This document shows, in pieces, positions 8,734-17,958 of a stretch of DNA of 64,000 bases (position 1 is the stretch's first letter; the number at the start of each line of letters is the position of its first letter). A model generated the notes under the pieces. The model ran no database searches. It saw nothing but the letters and a program-made list of their open reading frames with translations, and was not told the origin of the DNA. The position numbers and the translations under genes are program-made. Source of the DNA: Gemmatimonadota bacterium (GTDB lineage: Bacteria; Gemmatimonadota; Gemmatimonadetes; Gemmatimonadales; Gemmatimonadaceae); assembly GCA_028287305.1 (NCBI GenBank), contig JAQBPX010000015.1, positions 62,001 to 126,000 on the forward strand. Reading direction: 5' to 3'.

Positions 8734-10935
8734 ATGACGAATCCTTCCCTGACGCCCACTGCTGGCGCCCCGCTGGCGCCCCCCGTCGCCACGGGCGCAT
8801 CCGCGACGGCCTCCGGGCCGGAGAAGGGAACACAGCAGCTCTCGAAGGACCTCGCCGACTTCCTGATCGAGCTCTCGATCGCGCTGCACAAGCACGCCAT
8901 CTATCCGGCGGGACATCCCCTGCTCAACCTCGCGGTGGACGGCGTCACCAACCGCATCTGGGGGCTGCTCGCCGATCGCAACACGCTCTCCATCGGCATC
9001 GCGCGCCGGCAGCTGGTGATCGAGGGCGTGGCGACGGACGCCAAGCACCCGCTGCTGCACGAGCTGGCGGGCAAGCTGCATCGCCATCACCTGGGCGCGG
9101 TGAAGTTCACGAAGGGCGTCTCGCGCGAGGAGCTCGCCGACGCCCTCGCGACGGTGGGCGTGGACTCGCAGCGCACGGAATCGCCCCTCGGCCTCGAGCT
9201 GGCGAGCGAGGAAGCACGCTGGCCGAACATCCGCTTCTTTCCGCTCACGTACGAGAAGCTCGAGCTGCTCGACGAGGAGGGAGAGGAGGGCGTCGTCGCC
9301 AGCGAGACGAAGATGCGGGCGGGGCGCGCGGCGCAGCTCTGGGTGGGACTCGCCCGCGCCGCGCTGGCGAGCGACACGCTCAACGAGGACGACGAGTCCC
9401 CGCTCGAGCCCGTGGTGGTCGCGAAGGCGATCGACGAGCACCAGCGCGAGACCGCGTACGACCAGGTGATCGTGGGCTACCTGCTGCAGATCGCCGACGA
9501 GCTCAAGGCGACGCGCAGCACCGAGACGGGCGCGCTCCAGCGGCGCATCTCGCGCCTGGTGGGCGCGCTCAGTCCCGGCACGCTCAAGGAGCTGCTTTCC
9601 ATGGGCGGCGAGCGCGGGCAGCGCCGGCGCTTCGTGCTCGACGCGAGCCAGGGGATGAACGTCGAGGCCGTGGTGGACCTCGTGAAGGCGGCCGCCGAGG
9701 CGGAAAAGCAGACCATCTCCAGCTCGATGTTGCGCCTGTTCGGCAAGCTCGCGCGCCACGCCGGCCACGACACGGGCGAGCGACAGATGCGCGCCGACAA
9801 TGGGCTGCGCGAGCAGGTCACGCGGCTGATCACGGAGTGGAGCCTGGACGACCCGAACCCCGACGCCTACACCGCGGTGCTGAAGGAGATGTCGCGCACG
9901 ACCGTGGGCGAGGTGAACACGGTCATGTCCATGGTCTGCGAACCGGAGCGCATCGTGCAGATGGCCCTCGAGGTCGGGACCTTTGGCGATCGCGTATGGA
10001 AGGCGGTGGGCGACCTGGAGGATGCGGGACGCCTGCCGCTGCTGCTCGACATCATGGACGCCGCGCCCAGCCCCGAGCACTCGCGCCTGATCGCCGACTA
10101 CCTGTGGGCGGAGCGACGCACGCTGCGTCGCGCGCTGGAGGAGGGACTCGCCAGCCGCATGGACTTCACCCTCGTGGAGCGGCTGGTGGGCTGGCGCGGC
10201 TACTCCGCCGCGGAGCCGCTGATCGACGCGATCGAGAGCGCCACCGACGGCAAGACGCGCGAGCGCCTGCTCGAGATCCTCTTCACGCTCGGCGACGCGA
10301 TGGCGGCGCTGGTGGCGCGGCGCCTGGATGCGGCGCGCCCCACGCAGCTGCGCGAGATGCTCGCGTTCATCGGCCGCTTCGCGGAGACGCCGCCCGGGTT
10401 CGACGCGCGCGACTACCTGGCGCACGGCGAGAGCGCGGTGCGTCGCGAGGCGGTCAAGCTGCTGCTGAAGAACCCGGTGTCGCGCGACGAGACCATGGTG
10501 CAGGCGCTGCAGGATCCCGATGAGCGCACGGTGTTCCTGGCACTGCAGGCGGCCATGGAGCGCTCGACGCCCCGCGCGCTGGCGCTGATGACGCAGCGCG
10601 TGGAGAAGGGCGAGCTCGACCCGGCGTTGCGCGCGATGGCCATTCGCGCCGTGGGAGCGAGCCGGTCGTCGGCAAGCAAGGCCTGGCTGGTGGAGCGCTG
10701 CACGTACGTCACGCAGCTGCTCAAGCGGCGCAAGATCCTGCCCGCCTCGCCCGAGGCCATCGCCGCGCTCGGCGCGCTCGCGAGCTACTGGCCCGACGAC
10801 AAGCAGGTGAGGCCGTTGCTCGAACTCGCGAAGCGGAGCAAGGATGCCGAGGTGAGGCAGGCGATGCTGAATCCCCGCGCCCCGCTCTCGGAGCGCTACA
10901 CCACCGCGGTGCGCATGGTGGAGGAGCCGGCATGA
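8734..10935 (+). CDS. Large HEAT-repeat-like protein with GHP-type N-terminal domain
   Basis: This is a 733-residue cytoplasmic-looking protein with no signal peptide or membrane segment. Residues 40-160 hold a domain with YPAGHPLLNLAVDG and KFTKGVSREELADAL. A domain of the same layout opens the next protein (YKPGHPQLERAID, EFEEGTTRDEYEAFL). From about residue 450 on, the chain is made of alanine- and leucine-rich helical repeats typical of HEAT/PBS scaffolds (for example VRREAVKLLLKNPVSRDE). No catalytic motif is visible, so a scaffold or regulator of the neighbouring HD-GYP protein is likely. The two genes overlap by ATGA. A possible ECF promoter lies upstream. Confidence 0.8.
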   Translation: MTNPSLTPTAGAPLAPPVATGASATASGPEKGTQQLSKDLADFLIELSIALHKHAIYPAGHPLLNLAVDGVTNRIWGLLADRNTLSIGIARRQLVIEGVATDAKHPLLHELAGKLHRHHLGAVKFTKGVSREELADALATVGVDSQRTESPLGLELASEEARWPNIRFFPLTYEKLELLDEEGEEGVVASETKMRAGRAAQLWVGLARAALASDTLNEDDESPLEPVVVAKAIDEHQRETAYDQVIVGYLLQIADELKATRSTETGALQRRISRLVGALSPGTLKELLSMGGERGQRRRFVLDASQGMNVEAVVDLVKAAAEAEKQTISSSMLRLFGKLARHAGHDTGERQMRADNGLREQVTRLITEWSLDDPNPDAYTAVLKEMSRTTVGEVNTVMSMVCEPERIVQMALEVGTFGDRVWKAVGDLEDAGRLPLLLDIMDAAPSPEHSRLIADYLWAERRTLRRALEEGLASRMDFTLVERLVGWRGYSAAEPLIDAIESATDGKTRERLLEILFTLGDAMAALVARRLDAARPTQLREMLAFIGRFAETPPGFDARDYLAHGESAVRREAVKLLLKNPVSRDETMVQALQDPDERTVFLALQAAMERSTPRALALMTQRVEKGELDPALRAMAIRAVGASRSSASKAWLVERCTYVTQLLKRRKILPASPEAIAALGALASYWPDDKQVRPLLELAKRSKDAEVRQAMLNPRAPLSERYTTAVRMVEEPA

Positions 10936-12158
10936 GCGACCAGCAGCGATTCCTCACTGCGTTCGCGCAGGCGGTGAGCACGATGGCGTTGTACAAGCCG
11001 GGGCATCCGCAGCTCGAGCGCGCGATCGACAAGAGTTATAACGCCCTGCGGGCGCTACAGCAGCTCGATCCCAAGCCGCAGTTCTCCTTCCTCGGCGAGG
11101 AAGTGGTGTACGGCACTACGGCGCTGCGCGAGATGCGCGACTGGGAGTGGGCCACGCGACTCTCGAACGCCGGCGTGCAGCGGCTCGAGTTCGAGGAAGG
11201 GACGACGCGCGATGAGTACGAGGCGTTCCTGGAGGAGGTCGTCGCGCGATTGACGCTGTCGTTCATCGACACCAGCGAGGCGCGCACCACCACGCCGCGG
11301 CGCGCGACGATCAAGTTCGGCGCGATCGGCATCCGCGGAGAGAGCCGCGAGGAGCAGCTGGCGTTCGATGCGCCGGTGCGCACGGCGACCATCGGCTACT
11401 CGCTCCATGACGAGGCCGAGGCGGTGAAGTGGATGCACCGCGAGGTGGGCATCCGCGGGGAGCTGCCGCTGCTCGAGGCCGAGGCCGTGGTGCGGTCGCT
11501 CTCGGTGGCGATGCATGGCGAGAGCGAGATGATGCTGCCCCTGCTCGCGCTGAAGCAGTTCGACCAGTACACCACCACGCACTGCCTGAACGTCAGTGTG
11601 CTGACGATGGCGCTGGCGGAGTACCTGGGAATGGGCGCGCGGGACGTGCGGACCTTCGGGGTGGCTGGGTTGTTGCACGACCTGGGGAAAGTGCGCATCC
11701 CGATGGAGATCCTGAACAAGCCGGGGAAGCTCACGGACGAGGAGCGGGCGGAAATGCAGCGGCACACGGTCGAGGGGGCGAAGATCATCATCGCCAGCGA
11801 TCGTGAACTGGACCTGGCCGCGGCGGTGGCGTACGAGCACCACATCATGTTGAACGGCGGTGGCTATCCCAGCCGGCATTTCAGCCGGGACACCCACAAG
11901 GCGAGCAAGCTGGTCCACGTGTGCGACGTTTTCGACGCCCTGCGTACGAACCGGCCGTATCGGGCCGCCTGGGAGACGGAGCGGGTCCTGGGGTACCTGG
12001 AGGAGCGGGCGGGGACGGAGTTCGAGGCCGACGTGGCCATGCCCTTCGTGCGGATGATGCGGGACATGGAGGGGCGGGTGACCCAGGCGGAGTTCGAGAA
12101 GCCCGAGGAGTTGGGTGAGCAGGCGATTTCGGGCGCTGCGGCCGAATCGATGAAGTAA
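10932..12158 (+). CDS. HD-GYP domain protein, probable c-di-GMP phosphodiesterase
   Basis: The 408-residue protein has an N-terminal domain (1-110) that resembles the start of the HEAT-repeat protein it overlaps. A complete HD-GYP domain follows: His217 region (HCLNVSVLTMALAEYLG), HD at 249-250 in LLHDLGK, a His pair at 303-304 and GGGYP at 309-313. HD-GYP proteins hydrolyse cyclic di-GMP. All expected metal-binding residues appear present, so activity is likely. Its start lies in the stop of the previous gene (ATGA), which suggests a 1:1 complex in which the HEAT protein acts as partner or sensor. A diguanylate cyclase at 47834 could supply the substrate. Confidence 0.9.
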   Translation: MSDQQRFLTAFAQAVSTMALYKPGHPQLERAIDKSYNALRALQQLDPKPQFSFLGEEVVYGTTALREMRDWEWATRLSNAGVQRLEFEEGTTRDEYEAFLEEVVARLTLSFIDTSEARTTTPRRATIKFGAIGIRGESREEQLAFDAPVRTATIGYSLHDEAEAVKWMHREVGIRGELPLLEAEAVVRSLSVAMHGESEMMLPLLALKQFDQYTTTHCLNVSVLTMALAEYLGMGARDVRTFGVAGLLHDLGKVRIPMEILNKPGKLTDEERAEMQRHTVEGAKIIIASDRELDLAAAVAYEHHIMLNGGGYPSRHFSRDTHKASKLVHVCDVFDALRTNRPYRAAWETERVLGYLEERAGTEFEADVAMPFVRMMRDMEGRVTQAEFEKPEELGEQAISGAAAESMK

Positions 12159-12198
12159 CAGACACTTCCGTACCGCGGGGCTTGCTAACAAATTGGTC

Positions 12199-12852
12199 AT
12201 GTGGGCGTCTCATGTACGAAGGGCGCCCATTTTCATCCGGATTGGAGCTTTTTTGCTGACACTTGCGGGCGTTCCAGAACCACGAGCTCGAACGATTCGC
12301 GCGGCTGCCGCCCTCCTCCTGATCGGGGGGGCGATGCTGGGCGTGGTGGACACGTCCATTTCGCTGTCGTTCTTCGAGCGACGCGTGCTCCTGTGGGCCG
12401 GCATCGCGCTGGGCGTGGGCGTCGCGAGTGGTATTCGATACGCGATGCATCAAGCAGTGACGCGTCGCGTATTGCTGCCCTGGGGGGCACTCGGCGGAAT
12501 GCTCGTGGTGTTCACGGTGGTGGCCCGGATGCACGGCGTGTTCAATCACGGGCCCTTTTTGGTGACCACGGTCTTCCGTGCGCTGTTCACCTGCATCGGC
12601 CTGCGCCTCGCGATCGACGCGATGTACGGTCCGCTCCCCAATCCGTGGGAGGCTGACGCAGCGCAGCCCGTGGCCGCCTCCGACCCGGCGTTCGCCATCC
12701 CGGACAGCGCGTGGTACGCCGTGCTTCGCAACCCCGCCCCGATGGCGGAGTCGAAGTCGGAGCAGCCCCTCGAGCTTCGCCTGGTGGACGAGAAGCACGA
12801 GGATCACACGCCCACGCCCCCCAAGCGCAAGTCCGGCGGCACCGCTCGCTAG
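12199..12852 (+). CDS. Small membrane protein of unknown function
   Basis: The 217-residue protein has about four hydrophobic segments (near residues 10-22, 34-50, 64-80 and 95-112). A hydrophilic Pro- and Lys-rich C-terminal tail (PTPPKRKSGG) is probably cytoplasmic. ATG at 12199 is chosen; TTG at 12193 is in frame and also possible. The family is not recognised. It follows the HD-GYP gene by 40 bp and may be in the same transcript. A hairpin sits between its stop and the convergent lipoprotein gene. Confidence 0.65.
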   Translation: MWASHVRRAPIFIRIGAFLLTLAGVPEPRARTIRAAAALLLIGGAMLGVVDTSISLSFFERRVLLWAGIALGVGVASGIRYAMHQAVTRRVLLPWGALGGMLVVFTVVARMHGVFNHGPFLVTTVFRALFTCIGLRLAIDAMYGPLPNPWEADAAQPVAASDPAFAIPDSAWYAVLRNPAPMAESKSEQPLELRLVDEKHEDHTPTPPKRKSGGTAR

Positions 12853-12860
12853 GCCGTCGG

Positions 12861-12878
12861 CCCGCCGCTCGCGGCGGG
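12861..12878. terminator. Hairpin between convergent genes
   Basis: CCCGCCG (12861-12867) pairs with CGGCGGG (12872-12878) around a CTCG loop, in the 30 bp between two convergent stops. It is a short GC stem without a T-run, and a plausible shared terminator. Confidence 0.4.
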
Positions 12879-12882
12879 GCGC

Positions 12883-13509
12883 CTACCGCGTGACGTTCAG
12901 CGAGTAGAGCGCGTGCACGATCGCCGACTGCCGGGCCGCTCCGTGGATGTCGCCGCTCACCATCAGCAGCCCGCCACCATCCAGCCGGTACGCGGCGTGG
13001 ACCGACTTCATGTTCGTGCCCGGTTGCCGGTCGGCATGGAAGTGCGTGCGCATGCCGCTGATCACCACTTCGCACTCGTACTTCGAGACGTGGCCGGACG
13101 AGTCGTTCACCACGTAGTTGGTGGACGTGCGCACGAAGTTGAGCCGGCTGTTGTCGTTGCCCAGCCAGACTTGCACGCTGTCGGGCCGCGCGATGAGCGA
13201 CCGGTCCACCATATGATGGAAGTCCGGCGGCAGCGTGATCCGAACGGGCATCGGGTCGAGGTCGTTGCGCACCCACCCGCCCTCGTCCACTGAGGAGTCG
13301 GCGCAGCTCGACACCGCGCCGTACTCCTCGTGACGGTCGCGATCGATGACGCCTGCCTTCATCTCGCGCGCCTGCGCCGTCGAGTCGCCGACCTGCAGGC
13401 TGAGCTGCTCGGCGGCGATGGCGGACGAGTCGAGCGCGGGATCCTTTCGTTCCCCGCGCGAGCACGCGAGCAGCGCGAGGGACGCGACGAGTACGCTGGC
13501 GCGCCTCAC
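12883..13509 (-). CDS. Secreted lipoprotein of unknown function, paralogue of the next gene
   Basis: The 208-residue protein starts with a lipoprotein signal (MRRASVLVASLALLACSRG; Cys16 in a good lipobox). The mature part matches the product of the upstream gene (13506-14171) in layout: a DLDPMPVRITLPPDF stretch (DLTPLPVVAYLPAEW in the other), RPDSVQVWL against LPDSVQRLF, a YECEV against YCEL strand, and a Gly-rich C-terminal strand followed by an alanine helix. The start overlaps the stop of that gene by 4 bp. No enzymatic motif is visible. It is probably a small periplasmic or surface protein. Confidence 0.75.
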   Translation of the reverse strand: MRRASVLVASLALLACSRGERKDPALDSSAIAAEQLSLQVGDSTAQAREMKAGVIDRDRHEEYGAVSSCADSSVDEGGWVRNDLDPMPVRITLPPDFHHMVDRSLIARPDSVQVWLGNDNSRLNFVRTSTNYVVNDSSGHVSKYECEVVISGMRTHFHADRQPGTNMKSVHAAYRLDGGGLLMVSGDIHGAARQSAIVHALYSLNVTR

Positions 13510-14171
13510 TCGCGCTTCGAGGCCTTCGAGATCATCTCCCTCGTGGCCGGGCCGATCGGCGACGTGAAGCGCACCTGTCGCAATCCCGCGATGATCGCGT
13601 CACGCTGGTCGCGGGTGGTCGCGGTTCCATGGATCGAGACGTAGCCACCCGAGGAGGAGCGATAGAGCGCGCCCACCGTGCCGTCGCGACCCGTGGTGTC
13701 GCGGGGCTGGAGGATCGCCGCAATCCAGCCGTCGTCCAGCGCGAGCTCGCAGTAGCCGGAGCGACTCGAGTACTGGCGCTGGAACTCCGACAGGTCGGCG
13801 GGGCCCACGCTTCGGGTTACGTAGACGGAGTTGCCGCCCGGTCCCGAGAACAATCGCTGCACGGAATCGGGGAGCGCCCAGGAGCCGCGCGCCGTCTCGT
13901 AGAGCGTCCACTCCGCCGGGAGGTAGGCGACGACCGGCAATGGCGTGAGGTCATGTCCCACGAGCCCCATGTTGATCACCGGCGGCGCGGGACAGTTCTC
14001 GTCGACCGCCGTCCCGGCGCCACCGAGCGAGGCGTTGAGCTGCCGTGACGCCGCCGCGGCCTGTGCGGCGGCCGCCTTCTCCGCGCGGTTCGCGCGCGAG
14101 CGGTGCACCGTGTACCAGCTGCCGAACAGCATCGCCGCAATGAGCAGGAGGCGCTTCTGTACGTCCGTCAT
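13506..14171 (-). CDS. Membrane-anchored secreted protein, paralogue of 12883-13509
   Basis: I place the start at the ATG at 14171; the open frame runs further upstream but through the previous gene. The 221-residue product opens with MTDVQKRLLLIAAMLFGSWY, an N-terminal membrane anchor or uncleaved signal. An alanine-rich linker and a globular domain follow, and this domain resembles the downstream lipoprotein (see that entry). The gene begins 2 bp after the stop of the 216-aa gene and overlaps the lipoprotein gene by 4 bp, so the three form one minus-strand operon. Function unknown. Confidence 0.75.
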   Translation of the reverse strand: MTDVQKRLLLIAAMLFGSWYTVHRSRANRAEKAAAAQAAAASRQLNASLGGAGTAVDENCPAPPVINMGLVGHDLTPLPVVAYLPAEWTLYETARGSWALPDSVQRLFSGPGGNSVYVTRSVGPADLSEFQRQYSSRSGYCELALDDGWIAAILQPRDTTGRDGTVGALYRSSSGGYVSIHGTATTRDQRDAIIAGLRQVRFTSPIGPATREMISKASKRE

Positions 14172-14173
14172 TC

Positions 14174-14824
14174 TCAGCTCCCGGTGACGGCCTGGCAGGA
14201 GCGTGGGTCGAAGCCGGCGCGCAGTGTCTTCGAGCCATCGAAGGCGCCGCTCCAGGCGAGCAGCGACCACACCGCCACGCCGTTGCCCGCGCCGGGATTG
14301 CCAGGGGTGATCCAGTCGGTGATGAGCGCAACGCCGCCGCGATTGTTCGCGGTGGTCCAGTACTGCACGCGCCGGTACGGGGTCTCCTCCGTGGCGGGCG
14401 CGATGCATCCGTCCTTCGGCATCCCGCGGAAGAGCATCGCGAGGTCGGTCATGACCATCGCCTGGTCGGACCCGCTGTTACCCACGACCTCGACGGCGTC
14501 GACCCTGGCGTCCTCGTCACCGATCGGCTTCGCGCGGTCGGTGGGGGAGAGCAGCAGGCGCACCTGGCCGAAGCCATCGTTGTTGCGCGGGAGCGTGCCG
14601 ACGAAGCCGACGTAGCGCACGTAGCGCATGCCGGTGAGCCGCTTGGTGCTGCGCCGCACGCTGGTGCCGATCGCCACGCCCGGAGCGTAGTGCTCGACGG
14701 TGGCCGCGATGGGGCGCGGGACCTCGGGACGGGTGAAGTACCCGTAGACCCGGAAGAACCCGATCGCGCAGGCGATGCCGATGCCGAGCGCGGGAAGGGA
14801 GAAGGGGCGCCAGTGGAGGGCCAT
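14174..14824 (-). CDS. Membrane-anchored protein of unknown function
   Basis: The first gene of a three-gene minus-strand operon encodes 216 residues. One membrane segment lies near the N-terminus (LPALGIGIACAIGFFRVYGYF), and the rest is probably periplasmic. Two cysteines (in KDGCIAPA and DPRSCQAV) could form a disulfide. No family is recognised. A strong 16-bp hairpin (14857-14896) just upstream separates it from the M16 peptidase genes, so it likely has its own promoter. Confidence 0.65.
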   Translation of the reverse strand: MALHWRPFSLPALGIGIACAIGFFRVYGYFTRPEVPRPIAATVEHYAPGVAIGTSVRRSTKRLTGMRYVRYVGFVGTLPRNNDGFGQVRLLLSPTDRAKPIGDEDARVDAVEVVGNSGSDQAMVMTDLAMLFRGMPKDGCIAPATEETPYRRVQYWTTANNRGGVALITDWITPGNPGAGNGVAVWSLLAWSGAFDGSKTLRAGFDPRSCQAVTGS

Positions 14825-14856
14825 GTCCCCAGACTGGCGAGGGGTGGTCCCTGTAA

Positions 14857-14896
14857 CAGTGATGCAGTGGGGCAGTGATGCCCCACTGCATCACTG
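14857..14896. terminator. 16-bp perfect hairpin made of CAGTGATG repeat units
   Basis: CAGTGATGCAGTGGGG (14857-14872) pairs perfectly with 14881-14896; the 8-nt loop repeats CAGTGATG. It lies between the stop of the inactive M16 gene and the next minus-strand operon, where a terminator is expected. Related CAGTGATG arrays are at 24310-24331 and 24956-24998. Confidence 0.65.
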
Positions 14897-14900
14897 CAAC

Positions 14901-16379
14901 TCAGGGCACCTGCGTCGCGAGCACCTTTCCATCCGCATCGATGAGCACCACCGGCGCAATCTTCGTTGCCCGGAGCATCGGCTCGATGGTCGCGCGATCT
15001 CCGACCACGATGATGTTGAGATGGTTGAGGTCCAGGTACTTGTTCGCCACGCGCACGATGTCGGCCTTGGTCACGGCCTGGATCTTCGCGGCGTAATCCT
15101 GGTAGTACGTCGCCGGCAGGTCCTGGAGGAAGATGCCGTTGATCGCGCCCGCCACGCCGTTCACGCTCGAGAAGGTGCGCGGGAGCCGCTGCACGAGCGC
15201 CTCGCGCGCCGTGGTGAACTCCTCGTCCGTGATCGGGCGCTCGCCCTGGATGCCCTTGAGCTCCTTCATGAACTCGATCAGCGCGCTGTCCGTCTTGGCC
15301 GTCACGATGTCGCCGCCGGCCCGGAAGGCGCCCGGCCCGCGGCCGAACTGGAAGTTCGACGTCACGCCGTAGCTGTAGCCCTTCTGCTCGCGGATGTTCG
15401 CCTGCAGGCGATTGAGGAAGTTCGCGCCGGAGCCGAGCACCCAGTTGAGCATCTGCAGCGCGTAGTAGTCGGGCGTGTCGCGCGCCGGGCCCGGCATGCC
15501 GAGCGCGAACACGGTCTGCGCGGCCTTGGGCTTGTCGAGCAGGTAGATCGTGGTGGCCTTGTCCGTCGCGATGGCGGGGAAGGTGAACGACGGCTTCTCG
15601 CCGCCGCCGGTCCATTCGCCCAGCGACTGCTCGACCACCTGCCGCGCGCGCGCGGGGGTGATGTCGCCGACCACGGTGATCACCGCGCGACCCGGCTTGA
15701 AGTACGCCTGGTGGAAGGCGACCAGGTCGTCTCGCGTGATGTTGCCCACCGACTGCTCCGTGGCATACGTCGCATACGGATGCGCCGCCCCGTAGAGCGT
15801 GACGCCGAAGACGCGGCTCGCCATGGTGCCCGGCTGGTCCTTGGCCTGCTGCAGCCCCACGAGCGTGCGGCCGCGCAGGCGATCGAAGCCGGCCTGCGGC
15901 AGCGTGGGATGCAGCATCATGTCCGCGAGGAGCGCGAGCGCGGGCTCGACCTTGCTCGAGAGCGCGGTGAAACCGATGCTGCCACTCTCGCCGCCGATGC
16001 CGGAGCCGATCGAGGTGCCGAGGAGCTGCTGCGCCTCGCTCAACTGGTCGGCCGTCTTCGTGGTGGTGCCTTCACTGAGCATCTGCGCGGTGAGCGACGC
16101 GACGCCGATCTTGCCGGCCGGCTCATACTGGTTGGCACCGCCCACGAGCGCGATGTTCACCGAGACGATCGGGAGGTTGTGCTTCTCGCTCACCACCAGC
16201 TTCGCGCCATTGGAGAGCGTGAACGTGGACCACGCCGGCACATGGAATGGGGCGAGCGGTCCAGCCTTGGGAACCACGCTGCGATCGAAGGAGCCGGCGG
16301 CGCCCTGCGCGACCAGCGGGGCGATGGGCAGCAGGAACAGTCCGGCCATCCCGAGTACGCGATGGGAGGTGCGCATCAC
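14901..16379 (-). CDS. M16 family protein, catalytically inactive subunit
   Basis: The 492-residue exported protein has a signal peptide ending LVAQ and the two-lobed M16 fold (LSNGAKLVVSEKHNLPIVSVN at the start; GYSYGVTSNF in the C-terminal half). Where active M16 enzymes have HxxEH, this protein reads GVASLTAQMLSEG, with no His or Glu ligands, so it should not bind zinc. Such inactive partners pair with an active M16 subunit. The active one is encoded directly upstream with a 4-bp overlap, which fits a heterodimeric periplasmic protease. Confidence 0.92.
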   Translation of the reverse strand: MMRTSHRVLGMAGLFLLPIAPLVAQGAAGSFDRSVVPKAGPLAPFHVPAWSTFTLSNGAKLVVSEKHNLPIVSVNIALVGGANQYEPAGKIGVASLTAQMLSEGTTTKTADQLSEAQQLLGTSIGSGIGGESGSIGFTALSSKVEPALALLADMMLHPTLPQAGFDRLRGRTLVGLQQAKDQPGTMASRVFGVTLYGAAHPYATYATEQSVGNITRDDLVAFHQAYFKPGRAVITVVGDITPARARQVVEQSLGEWTGGGEKPSFTFPAIATDKATTIYLLDKPKAAQTVFALGMPGPARDTPDYYALQMLNWVLGSGANFLNRLQANIREQKGYSYGVTSNFQFGRGPGAFRAGGDIVTAKTDSALIEFMKELKGIQGERPITDEEFTTAREALVQRLPRTFSSVNGVAGAINGIFLQDLPATYYQDYAAKIQAVTKADIVRVANKYLDLNHLNIIVVGDRATIEPMLRATKIAPVVLIDADGKVLATQVP

Positions 16380-17809
16380 TTCTTCTCCAGGGTGTAGTGG
16401 CCGCCATCGGCGCTCACGGTGACCTTGCCGCTCTTCTCGGGCTTAGAGGCCATGTCGGCCTTGCCCATCGGGACCACGCTGAGCACCACGCGATTGGCGG
16501 TGAGGTACTTGTTCGCCACGCGCTTGATGTCGGCCGGCGTGACGCTCGTCAGCTCGGCGTACTGCTTCTTGTAGTGCGACGGGTCGTTGTAGTACGCATT
16601 GCCCGACGCGAGGATCTCGGCCTTGCCGAGGTTGGACTCGAGGCCGCTGATGAAGCCGAACTCCTGGCCGGCCTTGGCGCGCGCGAGCTCTTCGGGGGTC
16701 ACGCCATCGCGCTTCACCTTGGCGATCACGGAATCCATCTCCGCCTCGAGCTCCGTGAGCGTGTGGCCGGGGCGCGGCGTCATCACGGAGATGAACTCTC
16801 CCGATTGCTCGCGCGAGTTCTGGCCAGCGAAGGCGCTGGCAGCGAGCTGCTTGTCGTAGACGAGCGCCTTGGTGAGGCGCGCGGTGCGCGGCCCGGAGAT
16901 CACGGCGCCGAGCATCGAGAGCGCGGCGTCATCCCCGTTCGGCTCCGGCACGCTGGGCCACTGGACGTAGAGCCGTGGCACCTGCACGCGGTCCTCATAC
17001 ACGAGGTGCGTCTCGCTGGTGAGCTTCGGCATCGCGACCTTCGGGCGGACGATCGGCTTGCCGCGCGGGATGTCACCGAAGTACTTCGCGACCCAGGCGC
17101 GCGCCTGCTTCGGGTCGAAGTCGCCGACGATCGCGAGCGTCGCGTTGCTCGGGGCGTAGTAGAGGCGGAAGAAGTTCTTCACGTCCTCGACCGTGGCGGA
17201 CTGGAGGTCGGTGAGGTAGCCGACCACCGGCCAGGAGTACGGGTTCGAGTCCGGGTACGTTGCGGTGGTGAGGATCTCGAAGGCACGGCCGTACGGCACG
17301 TTGTCGGTGCGCTGCCGGCGCTCGTTCTGCACGATGTCGCGCTGCGCCTTGAACTTCGACTCGTCGAGCTTGTCCAGCAGCCAGCCCATGCGGTCGGCTT
17401 CCATCCAGAGCGCCGACTCGAGGTAGTTGCCCGGCACGTTCTCGTAGTAGCCGGTGCGGTCGTTCTCGGTGCCGCCGTTGTTGTCCCCGCCCACGCCGCC
17501 GGTCAGGCGATCGTGGAGGCCGTAGGGCACGTTCTTCGAGCCGGTAAACATCACGTGCTCGAACATGTGCGCGAAGCCGGTGCGTCCCGGCACTTCATTC
17601 TTGGATCCCACATGGTACCAGACGTCCACCGTGGCCATGGGCGTCGCGTGGTCCTCGGAGAGGATCACCGTGAGGCCATTCGGCAGGGTGTAGCGCTGGA
17701 GCGGGATGTTGATGTTCGACTTTGGGGGCGCGGCGCCCTGCTGCTGCTGGGCTGCGAGGGCCGGAGGGAGCGCGAGCGCCACGGCCACCGCGAATCGGGT
17801 GATGCGCAT
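16376..17809 (-). CDS. M16 family zinc peptidase, active subunit
   Basis: I place the start at 17809, giving MRITRFAVAVALALPPALAAQ as signal peptide; an in-frame ATG 75 bp upstream would add an unlikely leader. The zinc motif HMFEH is at 81-85 in GFAHMFEHVMFTG, and the third ligand is probably the Glu in VQNERRQ. The C-terminal M16 lobe is complete (477 residues). The enzyme should degrade small peptides or unfolded segments in the periplasm with the inactive partner encoded next (ATGA overlap). Confidence 0.95.
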   Translation of the reverse strand: MRITRFAVAVALALPPALAAQQQQGAAPPKSNINIPLQRYTLPNGLTVILSEDHATPMATVDVWYHVGSKNEVPGRTGFAHMFEHVMFTGSKNVPYGLHDRLTGGVGGDNNGGTENDRTGYYENVPGNYLESALWMEADRMGWLLDKLDESKFKAQRDIVQNERRQRTDNVPYGRAFEILTTATYPDSNPYSWPVVGYLTDLQSATVEDVKNFFRLYYAPSNATLAIVGDFDPKQARAWVAKYFGDIPRGKPIVRPKVAMPKLTSETHLVYEDRVQVPRLYVQWPSVPEPNGDDAALSMLGAVISGPRTARLTKALVYDKQLAASAFAGQNSREQSGEFISVMTPRPGHTLTELEAEMDSVIAKVKRDGVTPEELARAKAGQEFGFISGLESNLGKAEILASGNAYYNDPSHYKKQYAELTSVTPADIKRVANKYLTANRVVLSVVPMGKADMASKPEKSGKVTVSADGGHYTLEKK

Positions 17810-17958
17810 AAGGCGATGCTGGGGTTGGAGGGGTGATGTCCACGTGGAGTCTGCTTCCACGGCGAACGCGGGGCTAGTGGGCATATGTATGGGATGTACG
17901 GTTTCGTCCCAGGGCTGGCGGAGGGCGCTTCCAACCTTCCGGGCGATGCGCCTGTCTA

